A stretch of 64,000 nucleotides of DNA from the NCBI RefSeq assembly GCF_900107255.1, contig NZ_FNPH01000012.1, positions 1 through 64,000 of the forward strand. The letters are read 5' to 3'. Both the position numbers and the translations under genes were made by a program. Positions 8,591-19,439 of this stretch are shown one piece after another (position 1 is the first letter of the stretch; every line of letters starts with the position of its first letter). The notes under the pieces are model-generated. The model did not search any database. It had not been told where the DNA came from and saw nothing but the letters and a program-made list of their open reading frames with translations. This stretch comes from Micromonospora pattaloongensis (lineage in GTDB: Bacteria; Actinomycetota; Actinomycetes; Mycobacteriales; Micromonosporaceae).

Positions 8591-8620
8591 CCGGGGGCGG
8601 CGTTCCGACGCCGCCCCCGG
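8591..8620 (+). terminator. hairpin terminator after chemoreceptor
   Basis: A 12-bp perfect stem (CCGGGGGCGGCG) with a 6-nt loop starts 6 nt after the stop. No T-tract follows, which is common in actinobacteria. Confidence 0.65.
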
Positions 8621-8873
8621 ACACTGTCCCGTGACGCAGCGCGCACGGCCGGCGACTGTCCCGCGACGATGGCCGGCACGCCATGGGTGGTTTCGACGCC
8701 GGTCCCCTAACCCCCTAACACCAAACGCCGCTCATGCCCTAACCCGGAGGGATAAGACTGGGGTACAGCCCCCATGTCCGATACCGCCGTTTTGGCCTAC
8801 GGTCGATCGGGCGTCCGGACGACGACGTTCTCCGGACGGGTCCCCAACCACACCCCTCGAGGAGACCGGCAAC

Positions 8874-9905
8874 ATGAGCTTGAGCGCTAGCACGAATTCC
8901 GGCGCCGAGGTGAACTCGACGACGAGCGTGGATTCCAGCGTCAGCGCGGGGTCCACCGCCGACCTGGGCGTAACGGCCGCCCCGCAGAGCCTGCAGGACT
9001 TCGTGCTCGGCCTGCTGACGAACGTGGACGCCCGCGCGGCGTACGACGCGGACCCGCAGGGCGTGCTGAACAGCGTGGGTCTGCACGACGTGACCCCGAC
9101 CGACGTGCAGGACATCGTCCCGCTGGTCGCGGACGTCCTCCCCCTGCAGGGCGTCACCTCCCTGCTCGCCGGCGACAGCCTCGCCGCCGGCGTGAGCGGC
9201 ACGATCGACGAGCTCGGGCTGCGTACGGTGAGCGGCACGCTCGCGGACACGCTGGACGGGCTCGGCCTGAGCGGCGTCACCGGCACCGTCAACGGCACGC
9301 TGGACAGCGTCAGCCTGGGCGGCGTGACCGGCACCGTCGAGGGCGCGCTGCACGGCGTCACCGGCCTGACCGGCGGGGTGATCAACGACCCGGGCACCAC
9401 GCTCGACGGCGTCTCGCTCACCGGCGTCACCAAGCTGGCCGGCAGCCTCACCGGCGACCTGGACGGCACCGTGAACGGGCTCGGCCTCGGCGGCGTCACC
9501 GGCACCGTCGACCACACCGTCGCCGGGCTGGGCCTCGGCGGCGTCACCGACACGGTGAGCGGTGTGACCGGCACCGTCAGCGGCGTGACCGGCGACCTGG
9601 ACGGCACCGTCGACGGGCTCGGCCTCGGCGGCGTCACCGGCACCGTCGACGCCACGCTGCACGGCGTCACCGGGACCGTCGGCGGCGTCGTCGGCGGCGT
9701 GACCGGCAACCTCGGCGGCACCGTCGACCACACCGTCGACGGGCTCGGCCTCGACGGCGTGACCGGCACCGTCAGCGGTGTCACCGGCGTCCTCGACGGC
9801 GTGACCGGTGGCGTGGCCGGCGTCGGCGGCATCACCGGCGAGCTCGGGGTGCGCGGCGACGCGCACGCCGGCGCCGACAGCGGTCTCCTGGGCGGCCTGC
9901 TCTGA
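8874..9905 (+). CDS. IniB-N-domain glycine-rich repeat protein
   Basis: 343 residues. After a Ser/Thr-rich leader (to about residue 38), residues about 39-85 read SLQDFVLGLLTNVDARAAYD, then QGVLNSVGLHDVTPTDVQDI. This matches the N-terminal domain of mycobacterial IniB (isoniazid-inducible) and its actinobacterial relatives. The rest, about residues 110-330, is a degenerate Gly/Val/Thr/Leu repeat built on GLGLGGVTGTVD-like units alternating with SGVTGTV and HGVTGTV. Almost no charged or aromatic residues other than Asp and His occur there. GAGGAG lies 9 nt before the ATG at 8874. No signal peptide or membrane helix is visible, and the role is unknown. A strong terminator hairpin follows. Confidence 0.75.
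   Translation: MSLSASTNSGAEVNSTTSVDSSVSAGSTADLGVTAAPQSLQDFVLGLLTNVDARAAYDADPQGVLNSVGLHDVTPTDVQDIVPLVADVLPLQGVTSLLAGDSLAAGVSGTIDELGLRTVSGTLADTLDGLGLSGVTGTVNGTLDSVSLGGVTGTVEGALHGVTGLTGGVINDPGTTLDGVSLTGVTKLAGSLTGDLDGTVNGLGLGGVTGTVDHTVAGLGLGGVTDTVSGVTGTVSGVTGDLDGTVDGLGLGGVTGTVDATLHGVTGTVGGVVGGVTGNLGGTVDHTVDGLGLDGVTGTVSGVTGVLDGVTGGVAGVGGITGELGVRGDAHAGADSGLLGGLL
9219..9860 (+). repeat. tandem degenerate coding repeats
   Basis: Within the IniB-like gene, segments such as GGCGTCACCGGCACCGTC recur about every 30-70 bp with small changes, encoding GVTGTV units. The copies are similar at DNA level as well as protein level, so the array probably arose by slippage or recombination. Confidence 0.8.
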
Positions 9906-9930
9906 CCCCTTGACCTGACTCTCCTCTCCT

Positions 9931-9972
9931 GCGGAGGCCGGGATCGCGCTCCAGCCCGATCCCGGCCTCCGC
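9931..9972 (+). terminator. strong hairpin terminator
   Basis: A perfect 16-bp stem (GCGGAGGCCGGGATCG) with a 10-nt loop, 26 nt after the IniB-like stop, followed by GCTTTCTCC. Confidence 0.75.
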
Positions 9973-10097
9973 GCTTTCTCCACGGTCCATCCGCCGGCGG
10001 GCATCAGCGCGCGTGGCGCAGAGCGGCGCGGCGGCGGGTGAGGTGCCACCGATTCGACACCACGACCCCGCAGGTTCTGCGACCTGGGTCACATGGA

Positions 10098-10131
10098 ACG
10101 GTGCGGAGGACCGTGAGGCCCTCCGCACCGT
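10098..10131 (-). terminator. hairpin terminator after xylanase
   Basis: A 12-bp stem (ACGGTGCGGAGG) with a 10-nt loop, 28 nt past the xylanase stop on the minus strand. Confidence 0.65.
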
Positions 10132-10159
10132 CAGGAAACGACCCGGGGTGATACGCCCG

Positions 10160-12306
<2,147 letters not shown>

Positions 12307-13908
12307 GTGAAGAGGAGATCCGCCGCCAAGTTCGCGGTCGTCGCCGCGGCGACCGCCGCTGCGGCCCGGAGCCTGCCCGCCAGCGCCGCCCCGGCGCCCG
12401 CAGCGGCCGGACCCGCCGATGTCGTCGGCGGCTGGTCCGACCCGTCCCCGGCCGGCGCGCCGGCCGACGCGTTCGACCCGCTCGAAGACGGCACCCCGCG
12501 CCGTCCGACCGGGACGGTCGAGACCCCCGGCCCGTCCCGGACGCGCGCCGCCCTGACCCCCAACGCCCTGCCGTTCAGCTTCAAGATGTTCGGTTACCGG
12601 CCCGTGGACGTGCCCGAGCAGTACCGGCCGTGGCGCTCGTACCGGGTGTCGCGGGTGGACAAGAACCTGCACGACGAGACCGGCGTGCGGATGTTCGAGT
12701 GGGACGGCAAGATCTGGAACCACCCGGTCGCCCAGGCACAGTGGGGCCTGCAGAATCTCAGCCAGTACCGGGTCACCGACGACGACCAATTCTTTCTCGA
12801 GCGCGCGTGCAAGCAGGCCGACCGGCTGATCGACACGCACGTGCTGCTCCGCAACGCCTGGTATTTCCCGTACCGGTTCAACTTCGCGTTGCACGAGAAG
12901 GTGATCCTGCCGGCGCCGTGGTACAGCGGCATGGCGCAGGGCGAGATCGTCAGCCTGTTCAGCCAGCTCGCCCAGATGGAGCAGCTGCCCGACGAGGATC
13001 GCGCCAGGTACCGGACCGCCGCGGACGGCGCGTTCGCCGGCCTGCTGCTGGGCCCCGAGGGCCGGCCGTGGGTGGTCCACCGCGACCGCGACCGCTACCT
13101 GTGGCTGCAGGAGTACCCGGTCGAGCCCGAGGCCAACTCCGACTACACCTACAACGGACACCTGTTCGCGACGCTCGGGCTGTGGGACTACGCGCGGATG
13201 ACCGGCAGCGAGCTGGCCGCGGACCTGTTCGACGGCGCGGTCACCACCGCCGTCCGGTACGCCTCCGTGGTCCGTCACCCCGGCTGGTACTCCGGCTACT
13301 GCGCCCCGCACCGGCCGCCGCACCCCAAGTACCACCTCATCCACATCAGCCTGAACCTGCAGCTGCACTGGCTCAGCGGTCGCCCCGAGCCCGCCAAGGT
13401 CGCGGACATCTTCACCGAGGACTACCCGCCGCACGCGTTCAAGGCGACGGTCATGCTCGGCGCCGGGACCCACACCGCCTACAAGTTCAGCTCGACCGGC
13501 GCGATCACCGCGACGAAGAAGATGACCTTCGCCCGGGCGTCGTCCGCCAGCGCCGACAGCCGGATCCGGATCAAGGGTCGCGGCATCCACATCAGGATCA
13601 GCAACGGCGCCGCCGCCGGCTGGTACGTGCCCGAGTCGTACGACCGGGTGTACCTGAAGGGCCAGCACGTCGCCGCCGAGTTCCGGCCGCACCGCACGGC
13701 GGTGCTCCCCGGCGCCCGCCGCTACCCCGGATACCGGTACGACGCCGACGGCAACGTGCTCGGCTCGAAGACGGTGTCCCTCACCCGCGACTCCGCCGTC
13801 CAGTTCGACCGGCGCGCGGTGATCCGCGGCCGGACGCACTTGCGCGTCACCACCGGCGCGTTCGCCGGCTACTGGATCGCCGCGTCGGCGGTGCGCACCG
13901 ACGGCTGA
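12307..13908 (+). CDS. secreted D-glucuronyl C5-epimerase-like protein
   Basis: 533 residues. The N-terminus has a basic KRR followed by an Ala-rich segment (residues 1-28), a signal peptide. Residues about 170-360 carry the C-terminal catalytic-domain pattern of D-glucuronyl C5-epimerases: YRFNFALHEKVILPAPWYSG, MAQGEIVSLFSQLAQ, then LQEYPVEPE and YTYNGHLFATLGLWDYARM. These enzymes invert C5 of uronic acids within a polymer, as in heparan biosynthesis. The last about 150 residues (from about GAGTHTAYKFS) look like beta-strand SH3/GW-like repeats and may bind the cell wall. GTG start at 12307 after GAAAGG. The substrate is unknown; a uronic acid in the adjacent surface-polymer locus is one candidate and glucuronoxylan another. 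Confidence 0.78.
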   Translation: MKRRSAAKFAVVAAATAAAARSLPASAAPAPAAAGPADVVGGWSDPSPAGAPADAFDPLEDGTPRRPTGTVETPGPSRTRAALTPNALPFSFKMFGYRPVDVPEQYRPWRSYRVSRVDKNLHDETGVRMFEWDGKIWNHPVAQAQWGLQNLSQYRVTDDDQFFLERACKQADRLIDTHVLLRNAWYFPYRFNFALHEKVILPAPWYSGMAQGEIVSLFSQLAQMEQLPDEDRARYRTAADGAFAGLLLGPEGRPWVVHRDRDRYLWLQEYPVEPEANSDYTYNGHLFATLGLWDYARMTGSELAADLFDGAVTTAVRYASVVRHPGWYSGYCAPHRPPHPKYHLIHISLNLQLHWLSGRPEPAKVADIFTEDYPPHAFKATVMLGAGTHTAYKFSSTGAITATKKMTFARASSASADSRIRIKGRGIHIRISNGAAAGWYVPESYDRVYLKGQHVAAEFRPHRTAVLPGARRYPGYRYDADGNVLGSKTVSLTRDSAVQFDRRAVIRGRTHLRVTTGAFAGYWIAASAVRTDG

Positions 13909-13961
13909 GGTTCCGGTGCAGCCCCCGTCCGGGCGCGGAGCGCGGGCGGTCAGACCCGAAA

Positions 13962-14010
13962 CGACATCCGGCGGCCCGGCGGCCGATGCCCGCCCGGCCG
14001 CCGGATGTCG
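13962..14010 (+). terminator. long-stem hairpin
   Basis: A 15-bp stem (CGACATCCGGCGGCC paired with GGCCGCCGGATGTCG) around a 19-nt G/C-rich loop, 53 nt after the epimerase stop. Confidence 0.6.
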
Positions 14011-14189
14011 CCTCACACGACCACCCGGGCCCCGTGCACGGGACCACCCAGCAGCATCGCCAACCCGGGAGCCCGATAGCGTGCACTGCACTGCACTGCC
14101 GCACCCGGGAACCGGCTTCGGTTTCGCTCCGAGCGGCCCCATCCACCGACGAGCGCGGCGCTGACCGCCCCGACCCTGGAAGTTGAGCG

Positions 14190-14741
14190 ATGACTGACCC
14201 CACCGCCGTACCCGACTCGGTCTTCGTCCACCCGACCGCCGAGGTGGACGAGGGCGCGCGCATCGGAGCGGACACGAAGATCTGGCACCTCGCGCACGTC
14301 CGGTCGACCGCGCGGATCGGGGCCGGCTGCGTCATCGGCCGGAACGTCTACGTCGACGCCGAGGTGGAGATCGGTGACCGCACCAAGGTGCAGAACAACG
14401 TCTCGGTCTACCAGGGTGTGACGCTGGAGGACGAGGTATTCGTGGGTCCCTCGGCGGTCTTCACGAACGATTTCCGGCCGCGCGCCCAGAACCCCGACTG
14501 GCAGATCACCCCGACCGTGGTGCGCAAGGGCGCCTCGATCGGCGCGAACGCGACGATCGTGTGCGGCGTGGAGATCGGGTCGTACGCGATGATCGCCGCC
14601 GGCTCCGTCGTCACCCGTGACGTCGCCCCGTACCAGCTCGTCGTCGGCAACCCCGCGCGGCCGCGCGGCTGGGTCAACGCCCGCGGCGAGGTCGTCTCCC
14701 GCGACCCGTCCACCCCGCCGTCGCCGGATCAGCTCGGCTGA
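14190..14741 (+). CDS. WbpD/WlbB-like UDP-sugar N-acetyltransferase
   Basis: A 183-residue left-handed beta-helix acyltransferase. The hexapeptide pattern starts at VFVHPTAEVDEGARIGADTK and continues through IGAGCVIGRNVYVDAEVEIG, DRTKVQNNVSVYQGV and a second run (KGASIGANATIVCGVEIGSY). This is the WxcM/WbpD-type layout, in which an acetyl group from acetyl-CoA is placed on the 3-amino group of a UDP-2-acetamido-3-amino-uronic acid. GGAAG lies about 8 nt before the ATG. It converges on the nucleotide-sugar dehydrogenase gene across a shared hairpin. With that gene and those at 22132, 30275 and 31306 it completes a diacetamido-uronic acid route. Confidence 0.85.
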   Translation: MTDPTAVPDSVFVHPTAEVDEGARIGADTKIWHLAHVRSTARIGAGCVIGRNVYVDAEVEIGDRTKVQNNVSVYQGVTLEDEVFVGPSAVFTNDFRPRAQNPDWQITPTVVRKGASIGANATIVCGVEIGSYAMIAAGSVVTRDVAPYQLVVGNPARPRGWVNARGEVVSRDPSTPPSPDQLG

Positions 14742-14760
14742 ACTTGCCCGACGAACACGT

Positions 14761-14794
14761 CGGGCCCTGGCCGGAATCGTCCGGCCAGGGCCCG
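14761..14794. terminator. bidirectional terminator
   Basis: A perfect 15-bp stem (CGGGCCCTGGCCGGA) with loop ATCG, between the convergent acetyltransferase and dehydrogenase genes. Confidence 0.8.
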
Positions 14795-14810
14795 ATTGGT
14801 GTGCGGCGGG

Positions 14811-16094
14811 TCAGCCGCCGATGACGATCCGGCGCACCCCGGTCCAGCGCGCCGGGTCGGTCACCCGGCGGCCGTCGACCAGCACGGTCACGCCCGGCAG
14901 GTCGGCCGGGGCGAGGGTGCGGTACTCGGCGTGGTCGGCCTGGATGACGGCGGCGGTCACCGGCTCGCCGTCGTAGCCGGGCAGGCCGTGCGCGGCCAGC
15001 TCCTCGTTGGTGTACATCGGGTCGGAGACGTACGGCTTCGCGCCCCGCTTGCGCAGCGCCTCGACCGTCGGGAAGACGCCGGAGAAGGCCGTCTCCTTGA
15101 CGCCGCCCCGGTAGGCCGCGCCCAGCACCAGCACACCCACGTCGGTCAGGTCGCCGTACGCGGCGGCGAGCAGATCGACGGCGTACTCCGGCATGGCGGC
15201 GTTGGCCTCGCGGGCCGAGCGGACCACCGTGGCGGCCGGGTCGTTCCACAGGTACATCCGCGGGTAGATCGGGATGCAGTGGCCGCCGACCGCGATGCCC
15301 GGCTGGTGGATGTGGCTGTACGGCTGGGTGTTGCAGGCCTCGATCACCTTCGTGACGTCGACCCCGGCGGTGTCGGCGAACCGGGCGAACTGGTTCGCCA
15401 GGCCGATGTTGACGTCCCGGTACGTCGTCTCGGCGAGCTTGGCCAGCTCGGACGCCTCGGCCGACCCCAGGTCCCAGACACCGTTCGGGCGGTTGAGGTC
15501 GGCCCGCTCGTCGAAGTCGAGCACCGCCTCGTAGAAGCGCACGCCGTGCTCCGCGGACGCCTCGTCGATCCCGCCCACCAGCTTCGGGTAACGGCGCAGG
15601 TCGGCGAAGACCCGGCCGGTGAGCACCCGCTCCGGGCTGAAGACCAGGTGGAAGTCCTTGCCGGCGGTGAGGCCCGAACCCTCCTCCAGCATCGGGGCCC
15701 ACCGGTTGCGGGTGGTGCCCACCGGCAGCGTGGTCTCGTAGCTGACCAGGGTGCCCGGCTTGAGGCCGCGGGCGATGGCGCGGGTGGCATCGTCCATCCA
15801 GCCGAAGTCCGGCACGCCCTCGGCGTCGACGAAGAGCGGCACGACCACGACGACGGCCTCGGACTCGGCCACCGCGGAAGCGGTGTCGGTGGTCGCCGAG
15901 AGCAGCCCGGCCGCGACCGCCTCCTTGAGCTTGACGTCCAGGTCGGCCTCGCCCGGGAACGGCACGGCCCCGTCGTTGACCAGCTGGACGACCCGCTCCG
16001 AGACGTCGGCACCGATCACGCGGTGCCCCTTCGACGCGAACTGCACGGCGAGCGGCAGACCGATCTTGCCGAGTGCAACGACGCAGATGTTCAT
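14811..16094 (-). CDS. UDP-N-acetyl-hexosamine 6-dehydrogenase (WecC/WbpA-like)
   Basis: A 427-residue UDP-glucose/ManNAc dehydrogenase-family enzyme that oxidises C6 of a UDP-HexNAc to the uronic acid with NAD+. The N-terminal Rossmann motif is VVALGKIGLPLAVQFASKGH. The central domain contains SYETTLPVGTTRN and SPERVLTGRVFADL. The catalytic cysteine is C273 in AVGGHCIPIYPRMY, and a third UDP-binding domain (LGAAYRGGVKETAFS) follows. ATG 16094 (MNICVVALGK) is clear, with AGGAGGAA upstream. It is last in an operon with two glycosyltransferase genes, starting 5 nt after the preceding stop. The pathway context suggests UDP-GlcNAc or UDP-ManNAc as substrate. Confidence 0.92.
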   Translation of the reverse strand: MNICVVALGKIGLPLAVQFASKGHRVIGADVSERVVQLVNDGAVPFPGEADLDVKLKEAVAAGLLSATTDTASAVAESEAVVVVVPLFVDAEGVPDFGWMDDATRAIARGLKPGTLVSYETTLPVGTTRNRWAPMLEEGSGLTAGKDFHLVFSPERVLTGRVFADLRRYPKLVGGIDEASAEHGVRFYEAVLDFDERADLNRPNGVWDLGSAEASELAKLAETTYRDVNIGLANQFARFADTAGVDVTKVIEACNTQPYSHIHQPGIAVGGHCIPIYPRMYLWNDPAATVVRSAREANAAMPEYAVDLLAAAYGDLTDVGVLVLGAAYRGGVKETAFSGVFPTVEALRKRGAKPYVSDPMYTNEELAAHGLPGYDGEPVTAAVIQADHAEYRTLAPADLPGVTVLVDGRRVTDPARWTGVRRIVIGG

Positions 16095-16099
16095 GGTTA

Positions 16100-17668
16100 C
16101 TAGCTTCCTCCTAGTGGCAGCCTGCGCCGCAGGCGGGCCAGCACCCGGCGCGGCGTGACGGGTGCGACGGCGATGACGAGCTGGCCTTTGTGACTCGTGG
16201 TGGTGGTGACGACGTACAGCCCGGAGCCCTGGCGGCACAGCGTCCGCTGCACCGTGGCCCGCCGGGGGCCGCGCAGCGGCGCGGAGCCGACCTGGCCGAA
16301 CGCCGCCAACTCGGTTCGAACGATCTTGAATTCTCCGCCCGGCCGGACGTCGGCGAGCAGGTCACGCAGCGCGAAGCGGACCCGGACGGTGGTGCCGGTG
16401 GCGTCCGGGACCGTGTCCAGGTTAGTCGCCCGGGCCGAGCCGGCCCACAGCTCCACCGTCCCGGTGACGCGCTCCGCGAGGTCGGTGCGGGGGCTCCGCG
16501 CGGTGACCACGATCCCGCGGTCGCCGCGCCGGTGGTCCCAGGCCACCGAGACGGTGTCGAGCCGGGCGAACCAGTCCGCCACCCCGTCGGTGATGTCGAA
16601 CCAGTCGTCCGGCGCGCCGAGCCGCGGGTCCCGGAAGCCGGGGTAGCCGGCGAACCAGCGCTCCCCCTCCGCGACGGCCGGTGGCACGTCGCCCTCGGCG
16701 TCCTGCCGCAGCACCGCGAGCAGGTCGTCCACCCCGCCGTACCGCGCCGCACCGAGCCGCACCCGCAGCTCCGCCGGGAGCCGGTCACGCAGCGCGTCGC
16801 TCAGGTACTCCCGGGTCAGCCGCCGCACGCCCGCGGTCACCCGCTCCTGCGCCGCACGATCGAGCCGCAGGAAGTCGTTCTCCAGCAGCCGGGCGACCTC
16901 CCAGCTGAAGTGCCGCACCAGCACGGCGTCGCGGCGCTCCCCCGGCTCGATCAGCCCGGCGACGAACTCGATCAACTTCTCGGCGCACTCCAGCCGCTCC
17001 AGGTGCCGGCTGAAGTACGTGATGTTGCGGGCGTTGAGCCGGCGCACCGCGAAGTAGTAGTCGTAGTCGGAGAGCACCGAAATCCGCCGCGCCCGGAAGC
17101 ACGCCTCCAGGGTGAACGGCTGGTCGCTGCCCATCGGCATGTCCTCGGGGTAGCGCAGCCCGTACTTCTCGATCAGCTCGCGCCGGAACAGCTTGGTGTT
17201 CGACAGCGACCAGGGCAGCGCGGAGTCGAAGAGACCGATCTGCGGCTCGTTCCCGGTGAAGACCGCCTGGTGGATGTTGCGGCTGTTGACGCCCACCATC
17301 CTGCCCAGCACGACGTCCGAGTCGTACCGGTCGGCCGCCTCGACCAGCCGCTCCAGCGCCTCCGGCCCGAGGTAGTCGTCGGAGCCGATGAAGAAGACGT
17401 ACCGGCCGGTGGCCACGTCCAGCGCCCGGTTGCTGGGGGCGGCCGGGCCGCCGGAGTTCGCCTGGTGGATCACCCGGATCGTGTCCGGGTAGAGCCGGGC
17501 GAGCCGGTCCAGTTCCCCCCCGCTGCCGTCGGTGGACCCGTCGTCCACCGCGATGATCTCCATTCGGCCCCGGCCGATGCTCTGCTCGACCAGCGAGGTC
17601 AGGCAGGCGGTCAGGTACGGCATGGTGTTGTAGACCGCGGTCACCACCGTCACGTCCGGCACGTTCAC
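16100..17668 (-). CDS. family 2 glycosyltransferase
   Basis: A 522-residue cytoplasmic GT-A transferase. The N-terminus reads VTVVTAVYNTMPYLTACLTS and IIAVDDGSTDGSGGEL, with the donor-metal motif in FFIGSDDYLGPEALE. A CDP-glycerol-transferase-like or TarQ-like accessory region of about 250 residues follows, without membrane helices. A basic C-terminus (VLARLRRRLPLG) may touch the membrane. The GTG start at 17668 overlaps the upstream stop by 4 nt (GTGA), so translation is coupled with the GT4 gene. The acceptor and sugar cannot be told; teichoic-type polymer decoration is likely from context. Confidence 0.88.
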   Translation of the reverse strand: MNVPDVTVVTAVYNTMPYLTACLTSLVEQSIGRGRMEIIAVDDGSTDGSGGELDRLARLYPDTIRVIHQANSGGPAAPSNRALDVATGRYVFFIGSDDYLGPEALERLVEAADRYDSDVVLGRMVGVNSRNIHQAVFTGNEPQIGLFDSALPWSLSNTKLFRRELIEKYGLRYPEDMPMGSDQPFTLEACFRARRISVLSDYDYYFAVRRLNARNITYFSRHLERLECAEKLIEFVAGLIEPGERRDAVLVRHFSWEVARLLENDFLRLDRAAQERVTAGVRRLTREYLSDALRDRLPAELRVRLGAARYGGVDDLLAVLRQDAEGDVPPAVAEGERWFAGYPGFRDPRLGAPDDWFDITDGVADWFARLDTVSVAWDHRRGDRGIVVTARSPRTDLAERVTGTVELWAGSARATNLDTVPDATGTTVRVRFALRDLLADVRPGGEFKIVRTELAAFGQVGSAPLRGPRRATVQRTLCRQGSGLYVVTTTTSHKGQLVIAVAPVTPRRVLARLRRRLPLGGS

Positions 17669-19278
17669 GCGGACGCCCCCACGGAGGACTGGACGTCACC
17701 GCTCGGGGCCGGGGCGGACGGCGCGCGGCCGGGAAGCAGGCGGCGGTAGACGCCGTCCAACACCTCCGCCTGCGCCGCCCAGGTCCAGTTCTCCAGCAGC
17801 CCCGGCCGGTCGTACGCGGCGCGGTAGCGCGCCGGGTCGGCGAGCACCACCTCGACGGCCCGGACGTAGTCCGCCACGTCCTCGGCCCGGAACACCTCGC
17901 CCTGGCCGGTCTCGCGGACGGTCTCCGCCATGGTCCGCACGTCGCTGACGATCAACGGCAGCCGGGCGTGCGAGTACTCGAAGAACTTCGTGATCAGGGC
18001 GATCTCGTGGTTCGGCCAGTGCTGAATCGGGATCACCCCGGCGGACGCGCCGGACAGGAACGGCACCACCTGCCAGTGCGCCACGAACGGCAGCACGTGC
18101 ACCCGGTCGGCGACGCCCAGCTCCGCCGCGCGGGCCCGCAGGCCCGCCACGTACGGGGAGTCCGGCTTGTTCACCACCAGCGCGACGTGCGTGCCCGGCA
18201 GCCGCGGCAGCGCCTCGACCATGATGCCGATGCCGCGCTTCGGCGCCGCGATGCCGCTGTAGACCAGCAGCGGAACGTCCGGCCCGACACCGCAGCGGGC
18301 CCGCAGGTCGGGCAGCGGCTCCGGGTGGTCGGCCGGCGCGTGGTCCAGCGCGGGCGCGTTCAGCACCACCGCCGGCGGCTCGGCCAGACCGTGCTCGTCG
18401 CGCAGCAGCTCGGCCAGCGCCGGTGAGACCGTCACCACGGCATCGGCGTACGGGGCGAACTCCCGCTCGTGCGCGCGGTGCGCCGGCAGCCACCGCACGT
18501 TGTCCTGCCAGGGCTGCACGCCGGGAAGGAACTCGTGCGCGTCCCAGACGAGGCGCACCTCACGCCCGGCGGCCGCCGCCCGGATCTTCGCCCGCGCCCC
18601 CACCCCGAGCATCCGGAAGTCGTTGGCGTGGATCAGGTCCGGCTTCAGCTCGTCGACCACCGGCCCGAAGGCGAGCTCGTAGTCCCACAGCCCCGGCTCG
18701 AGTCGACGCCACGCGCCGTCACCCTGGACGGCCTGCCAGAAGAGGGTGTAGGCCCGGTCCCACGGGCTGCGGAACTTGCGTCCCTTCCGGGCCCGGGTCA
18801 GTTGCCAGTAGCGGAACGACACCCAGCGCCGCAGCAGCTGCGCGGCGACCCGTTCGGCGCGCAGCGCCGCGCGCCGCGTCGCCAGCCCGCGCCCGGCCCG
18901 CCCCTGCCGGGCGGCGATCGTGAGCCCCGCCTCGCGGACCCGGAGGTCGGCCTGCCACGCCTTCACCCACTGCGCGCGGTGCGCGGCGACACCGCTCGGG
19001 GGGTACGCCAGAGGCCAGCGCAGCCAGGCCCGGCGGAACTCGTGACGGCGGCGCGCCAGCGGGTCCGGCATGGGGATCAGGCGCACCTCCGCCGGCCCGA
19101 GCCGCCAGCTGCTCGGCTGCCCGACCGGCGAACGGCCGAGCAGGATGACCTCCCAGCCCGCCTCGGCGGCCGACCGCGCGGCCTTCTGCACCCGCGAGTC
19201 GCCGTGCACGCCGTTGTCGACGAGCATCACCACCCGTCCCCGGGCGCCCGGTGCGTCGACTGCGCCGTCGCGGTCCAT
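17665..19278 (-). CDS. family 4-type glycosyltransferase (GT-B), paralogue 1
   Basis: 537 residues. The N-terminal Rossmann domain begins VVMLVDNGVHGDSRVQKAAR and contains DLIHANDFRMLGVGARAKIR and WDAHEFLPGV. The C-terminal nucleotide-sugar domain runs from about 310 (LLVYSGIAAPKRGIGIMVEA), through GVIPIQHWPNHEIALITKFF, to FEYSHARLPLIVSD. The conserved E of ALITKFFEY corresponds to the usual EX7E region. It is strikingly similar along its whole length to the protein at 26883-28496, so the two are duplicates. Start at ATG 19278 with GAGAGGCGGAGG upstream; an upstream ATG at 19338 would add 20 low-complexity residues. First gene of a three-gene operon. Confidence 0.87.
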   Translation of the reverse strand: MDRDGAVDAPGARGRVVMLVDNGVHGDSRVQKAARSAAEAGWEVILLGRSPVGQPSSWRLGPAEVRLIPMPDPLARRRHEFRRAWLRWPLAYPPSGVAAHRAQWVKAWQADLRVREAGLTIAARQGRAGRGLATRRAALRAERVAAQLLRRWVSFRYWQLTRARKGRKFRSPWDRAYTLFWQAVQGDGAWRRLEPGLWDYELAFGPVVDELKPDLIHANDFRMLGVGARAKIRAAAAGREVRLVWDAHEFLPGVQPWQDNVRWLPAHRAHEREFAPYADAVVTVSPALAELLRDEHGLAEPPAVVLNAPALDHAPADHPEPLPDLRARCGVGPDVPLLVYSGIAAPKRGIGIMVEALPRLPGTHVALVVNKPDSPYVAGLRARAAELGVADRVHVLPFVAHWQVVPFLSGASAGVIPIQHWPNHEIALITKFFEYSHARLPLIVSDVRTMAETVRETGQGEVFRAEDVADYVRAVEVVLADPARYRAAYDRPGLLENWTWAAQAEVLDGVYRRLLPGRAPSAPAPSGDVQSSVGASA

Positions 19279-19439
19279 CCTCCGCCTCTCCCTGTGCGCC
19301 CCGGCCGGGGCCGACCCGCGTCCGCGACGGCCGGACACGCCGGCACGCCCGCGCGGAACCCCGGCGAGTGTACGGCAACCGCGGCGCGGAACCCCGAGTC
19401 GCGGACCGCCGGCGGAAGCCGATCAGACGGGCCCGTCGG

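Noticed and set aside
8690-8870. Possible GTTT/GGG stress promoter before the IniB-like gene
   Set aside because: GTTT at 8789 is followed 16 nt later by GGGCGT, which matches GGGTAT only weakly; not convincing next to the three clear sites at 38-40 kb.
9219-9860. Repeat array considered as CRISPR or a non-coding satellite
   Set aside because: The repeats keep one reading frame, vary at silent positions and encode the IniB-like protein.
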